From positions 1,010,275 to 1,074,274 of the forward strand of contig WFMF01000018.1 in NCBI GenBank assembly GCA_011033025.1: DNA of 64,000 nt, in the 5' to 3' direction. Each line of letters starts with the position of its first letter. Position 1 is the first letter of the stretch. The position numbers were made by a program, and so were the translations under genes. Positions 54,621-64,000 of this stretch are shown here, piece by piece. Below the pieces are notes generated by a model. That model made no database searches. It was given only the letters and a program-made list of their open reading frames with translations, and was not told the DNA's origin. This DNA is from Beroe forskalii (Eukaryota > Ctenophora > Nuda > Beroida > Beroidae).

Positions 54621-55724
54621 GTAATTATGCCAAAATCCACTTGCTATGGCGTGCAGTCATTTAACTAGCAAAGGCGAGCTATTTGGTGACTCATGCAGTC
54701 CGGACTGTGTTGGGGAGCCTCAATAATCTAAGCCCTATTCCAGACAGGAACCCGAACAATTGTTGGAAAAAGCGTTAATTTATAGACAGGAAAGTCTATT
54801 TTCGCGCGAGAGACGGGTACTGCACATTCTAGAGAGTACACAACCAGAAGAGGGTAGGAATCTTTCACTGCTGCAAACAGCTGCTAAAAGTAAAATAGGT
54901 ATTATTATAGGTACACACATGTAAACTTAGTGAAATATGAGACCGCCAAACTCATCATACAATATATGTAGTGAGAACTATATCATCATTTTGTGAAGGA
55001 AAACAAGTATATCGCGTGATTTGAAATTAAATAACAAACAGAGCAGGAGGAGTAACATCACTTGTTTTACATATGATAAACAACACAACATGAGACTGGA
55101 TGAAATGAGTCATCCGTCATGTGGTGCTGGATGAGCTGGAATAATAGGCAGCTCAGATTAATAATATGATGTCAGGCACCACCACCCGTAGCTGTATAAT
55201 AATACCCCAAAATAGGAGTCAGCTCAGCAGCACTCGGATGGTTTCGGGTTTGAGGCGGAGCTTTTATGGACACTAAGACCGAGTCCAGTCTTGATTTGAT
55301 ATACCGACAAAAAAGAAACAAAACAAGGGACAAAACAAGAATGATACGTCAGGAATGACCTGATTTAGAATATTATGACTGATAACGCACAGCTGTATAT
55401 TTACGATAGAGAGTGAAATGAATTCATATAATAACGAGTGCGTTATTCAATATTTGTTCTTCACGTTGACCTTACTTTCGAACTGATTTCACGTATGATA
55501 TAGCCGGATGAGAAATCATGAATAAACGAAATTCAAGGAAATAAATAATCAAGTAGAAGTCTGGATTTAGCTCAGAAGTAATATATAAGATAAATTCTCT
55601 AGCTAACTAGTACGTTTGATTTCAGTAAAATGAAGGAGTCAGTGACATCAGATAGCGATCCGTATATACCCAGATTCCACAATAATTCCCAGACTTTAAA
55701 GAAAACTACGCCTTACATATATTC

Positions 55725-55742
55725 CCTCCCTGGCCAGGGAGG
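55725..55742. repeat. 18-bp perfect palindrome, unit 1
   Basis: CCTCCCTGGCCAGGGAGG, followed by GGTAACCCCCCGCGG. Units 2 and 3 carry CCGCCC..GGGCGG instead, so both arms changed together. Confidence 0.9.
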
Positions 55743-55829
55743 TAACCCCCCGCGGAATAAAAAAAACTGGCCAGGGGTATAAGTTAGACATTTCAGTGTC
55801 ACAGGGTGTATAATATTAATATATAATTC

Positions 55830-55847
55830 CCGCCCTGGCCAGGGCGG
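55830..55847. repeat. 18-bp perfect palindrome, unit 2
   Basis: CCGCCCTGGCCAGGGCGG, followed by TAACCCCCCGCGG and, about 25 bp on, a second short CTGGCCAGGG. Confidence 0.9.
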
Positions 55848-56059
55848 TAACCCCCCGCGGTAATAAAAAAGACTGGCCAGGGTATATATTAGACGAACGA
55901 GTGTCACAGGGTGATATCTTACTATATATAATGCGTGTTGTTAATATATATATATATTTATTTATTTATTTATGGCGATTCGTTTTCGATTAGGCTACGA
56001 AATTCTTTTTTCATCGTGTTGCAAAAACTTTATAAAAAATCAGAAAAATAATATGAGAT

Positions 56060-56780
56060 TTTTTCGGCCACCCTGAGGGGCGTGGTGGGCCACGCCCTTT
56101 TTTTCGCAAAAATAAAAGTTTCGAATTTTTCCAAAATTCTTTCGCCATCGAGCTGCTTATGATGAATAAAAATTTTGAGAATTTTGTCCGAATTATTGGG
56201 TCACCCTGAGTGGCGTGGGGGCCACACCCTTTTTTCGCAAAAATTAAACTTTCGAATTTTTTCAAAATTCCTTCGCCATTGAGTTGCTTATGATGAATAA
56301 AAATTTTGAGAATTTTGTCCGGGTATTGGGTCTCTCTGAGGAGCGTGGGAGGCCACGCCCTTTTTTCGCAAAATTAAACTTTCGAATTTTTCAAAATTCC
56401 TTCGCCATCAAGTTGCATATGATGAATAAAAGTTTTGAGAATTTTGTCCGAATTATTGGGTCACCCTAAGGGGCGTGGGAGGCCACGCCCTTTTTTTCAC
56501 AAAAATTAAACTTTCGAATTTTTTCAAAATTCCTTCGCCATCAAGTTGCATATGATGAATAAAAGTTTTGAGAATTTTGTCCGAATTATTGGGTCACCCT
56601 AAGGGGCGTGGGAGGCCACGCCCTTTTTTTCGCAAAAATCAAAGTTTCGAATTTTTTTCAAAATTCCTTCGCTATGGAGTTGCTTATGATGAGTAAAGGT
56701 TTTGAGAATATTGTCGGCAATATTGGGTTACCGTTGGGGGCGTGGGAAGCTTTTTTTCACAGAATTTAAAGTTTCGAATT
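56060..56780. repeat. About 129-bp tandem array with GGGCGTGG/CCACGCCC hairpins
   Basis: Six units, each with GGGCGTGGGAGGCCACGCCC or a variant, then TTTTTTCGCAAAAATTAAAC and TTCGCCATCAAGTTGCATAT. The hairpin is partly decayed in the second and lost in the last unit. Confidence 0.92.
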
Positions 56781-56894
56781 TCCCCTCCGAACTCGCACGG
56801 TCAAATCACTGTAAGGGACATGTGCCCGTTAGCTCATGCGGCTGCCATCATTCGCCGTCCGTAGGACGGGAACCGACTAGTAAGCATAATATTC

Positions 56895-56912
56895 CCGCCC
56901 TGGCCAGGGCGG
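56895..56912. repeat. 18-bp perfect palindrome, unit 3
   Basis: CCGCCCTGGCCAGGGCGG, identical to unit 2, just before the first 1.5-kb tandem unit. Confidence 0.9.
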
Positions 56913-56989
56913 TAACCCCCCGCGGTAAAAAGAAAACTGGCCAGGGGTATAAGTTAGAGATTTGAGTGTCACAGGGTGATATAATAATA

Positions 56990-58528
56990 TATAAGATAGA
57001 TCATGATAATTAGGAGCAAAGTTATAAAGCCGAGATCTCAAGAACGGGATATGGTAGAGCCATGATCGAGGTCAGGTTTTGTTGATCTAAGATGGGAAAA
57101 TGTTATAGGCTATAAGAGAAGTTCTGGTGACGTCATTTTCACGTCACTATGACGTCATCAATTTAGCGAAATTTTATTGCTTTTTTTAGCGAGAATAAGC
57201 CATCTTTATGCACATTTTCACCAAGAAGGAATGGAGATAGCTCAAAAATGTTGAAAAATCGTTAGTTGGAAATTTAAAGAGCTTTCAGAAAATCATACGG
57301 ATCATTGGGCTATCTCGATTTTTCATCGAGATATACGCGATTTTCTAAGGTACGGTGAAAAATCAATTTCAAAATTTTAGGAGAAAAACTTAAACGAGTG
57401 ATATGTCAAGAACTGCAGCTTATCTTGAGATGAGACCGGTCAAAGTATGTTGTACTAAGGCGGAATTGTCTTATAGGCTATATGGGAAGTTGGTTTGAGC
57501 TTATTTGGGTGCTGTGATGACGTCATCAAAATCGCGTAAAACCACTAAAATAGCGTATTTTGTGATAGAACGCTATTTTGCGCTACTTTTACATCTCCAA
57601 CTCATAGATTATGTGGGTCAGAATAACGGGGGTCCGAATAACGGGGGTCCGAATAACGGGGGTCCGAATATCGGGGGTCCGAATATCGGGGGTCCGAATA
57701 ACGGGGGTCCGAATAACGGGGGTCCGAGTAACGGGGGTCCGAATAACGGGGGTCCGAATAACGCGGGTCCGAATATCGGGGGTCCGAGTAACGGGGGTCT
57801 GAATAACGGGGGTCCAAATAACGGGCGTCCGAATAACGGGGAAATATACGATGGACTAGTGAAGCACGTGAGTTCACGCGGACGTTTTGTAGAAATTAGG
57901 GGATTTGAAGAAATTGATATTTACTCAGGATTTTCGACTTGATTATGTTGAAATGAGTTTAAATACGACTAATGCACATGAAATTAGATCTGGTTGCCAT
58001 ATTTTAGCACGTGAGTACACACGGACGTTTTGTAGAAATTAGGGGATTTGAAGAAATTGATATTTACACGGGATTTTCGACTTGGTTACGTTGAAATGAG
58101 TTCAAATACGACTTATGCACGTGAAATTAGATCTGGTTGCTATATTTAAGCACGTGAGTACACACGGACGTTTTGTAGAAATTAAGACATATATCAATTC
58201 TAGTAATTTCAAGTTAGAGTAACTTAGTTTTGGACTTCCTCAGGGTGATTTATGTGGGTTAGACTTGCGTGTGGGCTAGTAACGTGGGTTCGGACTATGT
58301 GAGGGCAAGTTACGTGGGTCCAAACTGCCTTTGGGCAAGTAACATGGGTTCAAACTACATACATCTGTCAAGATATCACCACCAAAACCGTTGGACGGTT
58401 GGTCTAGTAACCCCCCGCGGGTTCGGATGTGACAACGGAACCTGAAAAGAGACAAAATGGGCTGATCACATCCAAACCAGCGGGGGGTTACTAGACCAAC
58501 CGTCCAACGGTTTTGGTGGTGATAGATA
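56990..58528. repeat. 1.5-kb tandem unit A
   Basis: Begins ATAAGATAGATCATGATAAT. Carries GTGACGTCA-type sites, a 15-bp GGTCCGAATAACGGG minisatellite (about 57615-57840), direct repeats of about 134 bp with CACGTGAGTTCAC, and ends in a 59-bp-arm hairpin (58374-58432 / 58466-58524). Confidence 0.92.
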
Positions 58529-60206
58529 GATATAAGATAGATCATGATAATTGGGAGCAAATTTATAAAGCCGAGATCTCAAGAACGGGAAATGGTAGAA
58601 CCATGATCGAGGTCAGGTTTTGTTGATTTAAGATGGGAAAATGTTATAGGCTATAAGAGAAGTTCTGGTGACGTCATTTTCACGTCACTATGTCGTCATC
58701 AACTTAGCGAAATTTTATTGCTTTTTTAGCGAAAATAGGCCATTTTCGAGCGCATTTTTCACCAAGAAGGAAGCGAGATAGCTCTCTGATTTTTCAGAAT
58801 GATTTTTAGAGAATTTAAAGAGGTTTCAGAAAATCATATGGATTATTAGGCTACCTCGATTTTTCATCGAGATATACGCGATTTTCTAAGGTACGGTGAA
58901 GAATCAATTTCCAAATTATAGGACAAAACTTTAACGAGTGCGATGTCAAGAACTACGACTTATCTTGAGATGAGACTGGTCAAAGTATGTTGTACTAAGG
59001 CGGAATTGTTTTATAGGCTATATCGAAAGTTGGTTTGAGCCTATTTGGGTGCTGTGATGACGTCATCAAAATCGCGTTAAACCACTAAAATAGCGTATTT
59101 TGCGATAGAATGCTATTTTGCGCTACTTTGAACATCTCCAACTCAAAGAGTTTTTATCGGATTATGTTTTACTTTGATATTCTGCTTTTAGACGTTGAGA
59201 TTTAGCAATAAAACGAGTTTCAGGGCGATCGACAGAAGATTGTTGTCGTGGGAGGCTTCTGAAAATTGAACTGCAAATTGATTGAAATTACGTTTGAGGA
59301 AAAATTGTACTGTAATCATATTCTGTGATACGATGGTGTACTGATAATGGTTTTTCTATGTCTCACAGTGAATAGGGATGGGAAATATACGATGAACTAG
59401 TGGAGCACGTGAGTTCACGTGGACGTTTTGTAGAAATTAGGGGATTTAAAGAAATTGATATTTACACGGGATTTTCGACTTGATTACATTGAAATGAGTT
59501 CAAATACGACTAATGCACATGAAATAAGATGCATGTGCTATACTTCAGCACGTGAGTACACACGGACGTTTTGTAGAAATTAGGGGGTTTAAAGAAATTG
59601 ATGTTTACACTGGATTTTCGACTTGATTATGTTGAAATGAGTTTAAATACGACTAATGCACGTGAAATTAGATCTGGTTGCCATATTTCAGCACGTGAGT
59701 ACACACGGACGTTTTGTAGAAATTAGGGGATTTGAAGAAATTGATATTTTTTGGCATATTCGACTTGGTTACGTTGAAATAAGTTCAAATACGACTTATG
59801 TTTGTGAAATTAGATCTGGTTGCTATATTTAAGCACGTGAGTTCGCGTGGACGAATTGTAGAAATTAAGAAATATATCAATTCTAGTAATTCCAAGTTAG
59901 AATAACGTAGTTTTGGACTTAGTCAGGGTTAGTTACGTGGGTTCGGCTTACGTGTGGGCTAGTTACGTGGGTTCAGACTACGTGAGGGCAAGTAACGTGG
60001 GTCCAAACTGCCTTTGGGCAAGTAACATGGGTTCAAACTACATACATCTGTCAAGATATCACCACCAAAACCGTTGGACGGTTGGTCTAGTAACCCCCCG
60101 CGGGTTTGGATGTGACAACGGAACCTGAAAAGAGACAAAATGGGCTGATCACATCCAAACCAGCGGGGGGTTACTAGACCAACCGTCCAACGGTTTTGGT
60201 GGTAAT
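58529..60206. repeat. 1.7-kb tandem unit B (no GGTCCG minisatellite)
   Basis: Homologous to unit A but without the 15-bp minisatellite and with extra copies of the CACGTGAGTACACACGGACG repeat. The equivalent open frame is stopped early (CGCGTTAA). Ends in a 55-bp-arm hairpin (60061-60115 / 60149-60203). Confidence 0.92.
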
Positions 60207-61753
60207 AATAATAATAATAAGAGCTGATAATTCGGGACCCAATTTATAAAGCCGAGATCTCAAGAACGGGAAATGGTAGAGCCATGATCGAGGTCAGGTT
60301 TTGTTGATCTAAGATAGGAAAGTGTTATAGGCTATAAGAGAAGTTCTGGTGACGTCATTTTCACGTCATTATGACGTCATCAACTTAGCGAAATTTTATT
60401 GCTTTTTAGCGAAAATAGGCTAATTTCGAGCGCATTTTTCACCAAGAAGGAAAGGAGATAGCGGTCTGATTTTTCGGAACAATTTTTAGCAAATTTAAAG
60501 AGCTTTCAGAAAATCATATGGATCATTGGGCTATCTCGATTTTTCATCGAGATATACGCGATTTTCTAAGGTACGGTGAAAAATCAATTTCAAAATTTTA
60601 GGAGAAAAACTTAAACGAGTGATATGTCACGAACTGCAGCATATCTTGAGATGAGACCGGTCAAAGTATGTTGTACTAAGGCGGAATTGTCTTATAGGCT
60701 ATATGGGAAGTTGGTTTGAGCTTATTTGTGTGCTGTGATGACGTCATCAAAATCGCGTAAAACCACTAAAATAGCGTATTTTGTAATAGAACGCTATTTT
60801 GCGCTACTTTTACATCTCCAACTCATAGAGTTTTCATCGGATTATGTGGGTCCGAATAACGGGGGTCCGAATAACGGGGTTCCGAATAACGGGGGTCCGA
60901 ATATCGGGGGTCCGAATAACGGGGGTCCGAATAACGGGGTTCCGAATAACAGGGGTCCGAATAATGGGGGTCCGAATAACGGGGGTCCGAATAATGGGGG
61001 TCCGAATAACGGGGTTCCAAATAACCGGGGTCCGAATAACGGGGGTCCAAATAACGGGGGTCCGAATAACGGGGAAATATACGATGGACTAGTGAAGCAC
61101 GTGAGTTCACGCGGACGTTTTGTAGAAATTAGGGGATTTGAAGAAATTGATATTTACGCAGGATTTTCGACTTGATTATGTTGAAATGAGTTTAAATACG
61201 ACTAATGCACATGAAATCAGATCTGGTTGCCATATTTATGCACGTGATTACACACAGACGTTTTGTAGAAATTAGGGATTTGAAGAAATTGATATTTACA
61301 CGGGATTTTCGACTTGGTTACGTTGAAATGAGTTCAAATACGACTAATGCACGTGAAATTAGATCTAGTTGCTATATTCCAGCACGTGAGTTCCCGTGGA
61401 CGATTTGTAGAAATTAAGAAATATATCAATTCTAGTAATTCCAAGTTAGAATAACGTAGTTTTGGACTTCGTCAGGGTGAGTTATGTGGGTTAGACTTGC
61501 GTGTGGGCTAGTAACGTGGGTTCGGACTACGTGAGGGCAAGTTACGTGGGTCCAAACTGCCTTTGGGCAAGTAACATGGGTTCAAACTACATACATCTGT
61601 CAAGATATCGTCACCAAAACCGTTGGACGGTTGGTCAAGTAACCCCCCGCGGGTTTGGATGTGACAACGGAACCTGAAAAGAGACAAAATGGGCTGATCA
61701 CATCCAAACCAGCGGGGGGTTACTTGACCAACCGTCCAACGGTTTTGGTGACG
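60207..61753. repeat. 1.55-kb tandem unit C
   Basis: Homologous to unit A, with its own GGTCCGAATAACGGG array (about 60845-61075). Ends in a 56-bp-arm hairpin (61609-61664 / 61698-61753) exactly at the insertion boundary. Confidence 0.92.
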
Positions 61754-63460
61754 TAAAACTAAATGACGCGGATATAAAATGACGGAACACAGTACAAAAT
61801 CGCACCTTTAGTTGACAGAGTGTGTATGTGTCATCAAATGAGCTGTCAAGGTTTGTTTTATATCGATGACGTCACATCACTACTTCGCACTACGTGGAGT
61901 GTTTAACTTAAGGTTTCAAAGGTTATTAGCAAGTGACCGCACCCAGTAATATACTAGGAGAAATAAAATAGGATTTATATATTTTATTATTATTATATGT
62001 AGAAAGCTCATGTTTTAAATGTAATATTATAGGGAGGAAATTAACATAATTATTCAGAATTATATTCTTCACAGGGTCGGATGTCAGATGAGAAAAAGCA
62101 CAAAAAGTTAATCGGTTATTTAAAAAAAAACTTTATAAGAAAAGTATTCGAATCGTATCACAAGAAAGTAGGAACAAATTAAGTTCTAATTTGCATTTTC
62201 AACAACGCACCTATTCATAATATGAAATACGCGCGGTATCACTGAACGTCTTCTGGAATTTCCCGGCTCTTCAGAAGACATTCCAACATCAGAAGACATT
62301 CCAACCTATCAGTCCAGTGCAACACCTGCGTAACACGCACAATCAAGTGTAACAAGTCTGTAACAAGTTTAACTCCGAGAGTGTTACAAGAGAAACTGTA
62401 ACGAGTTTAACAAGTCTGTATCATGTGTAACGTAGGAAAAGAAATCATTTTGCACGTGTTGCAGATATTCAAGGTCACCCTAACATGACGTCATTACCAT
62501 CATTTCAATGGTGACTGACTTGGTGACGTACCATTTCCTTGCTCAGTCGCTCAAGGCTAACCTCGTACCAGCAGCATATCATAGGATCACGAAATCGTCA
62601 TGACATTAACAAATTAGCGTGCGAGTATACAGTCAACCCGTGCACTGATTGGCCAATGAAAAATGAACCTGTGGGTAAGCTAATACGATACTTAACTATA
62701 GAATCACAGCCATGAAGTGTAACACTTACGAGGTGCAACATTCACACTGAGCATTGGGAACAGGTGCAGGTTTATATGATGTGGTAATATTCCCTGATAC
62801 TTTGATATATAAAATATATCGCACCATGTTGAGCGATATGTGTTCGTAGAGTTGAAGTTTCGTGCTATTTGATAATTGATACAAATGTTGTAAAGTTGTT
62901 ATTGACAGCACTTGTAGTTACTTGTAAAGTTGTAACACTTTATTTGTAACAGTTGGTACTAGGGCAGGGATATGTTCATGACGATTGGGAGTATGAGTTT
63001 ATAGTCTGATGTTAATTCTTTTATCATAAACAAACCAAAATCAAGGGTTGTCTACTTCAATTACCTATTCGATCAATTTTAAACCATCAATTCTATGAAT
63101 TAATGCCAATTTTATAGAGCTACCAGAACAATTCAGGTTATAAAGTATTTTACACTGTGGTAAAATATCGAAAAATCATAGAATAACGAATAAGGATTCA
63201 ATACTAATTGCATATAATTTACATAACAATAAGTCGGCTGTAATTATGGACTATATATTGAAATTAATCCAATTATTAGGGCGGACTATATCCATGAATT
63301 ACTACCCTCTCCTCGTCACACAACACACGTATTATCGAGTTATCACGAGCACTCACGACGTGACAAACAGGGGAAACTCTGGGAGAACTGAGCGATGTGT
63401 GCGGCGAAGTAACACACGGTCAGAGAGGGTGTAAATCACGATATGTTGATCTCTGACTAT

Positions 63461-63583
63461 ATAATATACGGAGTGTGTCGTTATCGGACCACTTATACAC
63501 CGTAGTTCCGGTCACGTGACCGAATCCAGCCAATGGAGAGCGAGGATTTGCGTCACGTGACGAGGATTAACCAATGGGATGCG
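63461..63583. promoter_or_regulatory. Promoter-like block, copy 2
   Basis: Duplicate of the block at 49668-49790. Both CACGTG palindromes and both CCAAT boxes are retained despite base changes between them. Confidence 0.33.
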
Positions 63584-64000
63584 GCGGTGGGGTTGACGGG
63601 CTTAAGTCATTGTAGAGATTTAAATGGATTACAGAACCTATCGAATGACAGGAGAGACGTGTTACTATGTGTGCAGTGGAGCTGCGATGTTAAGTTATAT
63701 GGTAATATGTTTGACAAACGCGAGATAGGGTGAATATTTCGAATATTTTCACTGTCATCAGAGGTATTATTCAGAAAGGAAGAGAGAAGCGAGACAGGTT
63801 CAGGAATAATTTAATATTATATCACACTGTGAATTAAAAATATAATTTCGTGTGTGAGTGTTGGAGCGGTCTCGGTATATTATATTTGGAAACCTGGTGT
63901 GAAAGTGTGATCGTGAGCTGTTCACGCTAACCCCTGATTATTATATTCATGCTGGAATGATTATTATATATTCATGCTGCATAATATGTGTGAAAGGAAT

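Larger units (their letters stand above)
55719..61753. mobile_element. 6-kb hairpin-rich insertion
   Basis: Defined by comparison with the unoccupied site in copy 1 (about 47941-47954). Left to right: two CCTGGCCAGG palindrome units, a TA-rich spacer, a six-unit array of about 129 bp, a third palindrome unit, then three tandem units of about 1.55-1.68 kb, each ending in a long hairpin. No transposase or Rep-like frame was recognised. The architecture recalls tandem Helentron/DINE-like elements, but canonical Helitron ends are not seen. Confidence 0.75.
54739..64000. repeat. Segmental duplication, copy 2, split by a 6-kb insertion
   Basis: 54739-55718 plus about 61753-64000 align colinearly to copy 1 (46979-50207). 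Without the insertion its length (about 3,228 bp) equals copy 1 (3,229 bp). It continues past the window edge. Confidence 0.92.

Noticed and set aside
57505-57942. GPNNG-repeat proteins (also 60726-61175)
   Set aside because: A 15-bp period keeps all frames open. The equivalent frame in unit B is stopped early, and the N-terminal part is element sequence containing TGACGTCA.

Overview
The window is animal (metazoan) nuclear DNA. It is AT-rich and intron-rich, and crowded with minisatellites and DNA transposons. Its one clear protein-coding gene is a conventional class II myosin heavy chain of muscle type on the minus strand. The start codon is at 36577 and the stop codon at 6969. I reconstructed 31 exons plus one duplicated alternative exon from reading frames, GT-AG junctions and phase matching. 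They sum to about 1,900 residues: SH3-like N-terminus, P-loop, loop 1 and switch I, switch II, relay, loop 2, SH helix, converter, IQ neck, coiled-coil rod and a short acidic tailpiece. The species cannot be named from this sequence. The dense intron pattern and divergent rod fit a marine invertebrate or early-branching animal.

Layout. 1-1690 is the end of a 23-bp satellite array. 1691-6968 is non-coding and lies downstream of the gene. 6969-36577 is the myosin gene. Its introns hold a 4.2-kb TIR element containing a dead LINE (14528-18709), a 3.4-kb long-TIR element (23751-27174), and tandem arrays that abut exons. 36578-46978 is upstream non-coding DNA with a 786-bp MITE-like element (37912-38697) and minisatellites at 40.3 and 42.6 kb. 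46979-50207 and 54739-64000 are two copies of one segmental duplication. The second copy is split by a 6-kb insertion (about 55719-61753) of hairpin-rich tandem repeats.

Three features stand out. First, exon 5 exists as two tandem versions, each carrying loop 1 and switch I. They share phases and cannot be co-spliced without a frameshift, so they look like a mutually exclusive pair tuning ATPase kinetics. Second, several intronic minisatellites have units that are copies of the neighbouring splice junction, giving arrays of decoy donors or acceptors. Third, the 6-kb insertion is built of palindromes and long hairpins whose two arms change together between copies, and the paralogous segment preserves the empty site.

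The myosin model has three local defects: an expected 35-40 codon exon not found between exons 7 and 8, a one-base frameshift in the neck exon, and a phase mismatch between exons 6 and 7. All other junctions are in phase and no other exon is broken. I therefore favour assembly error or missed sequence over a pseudogene, but this is unproven.
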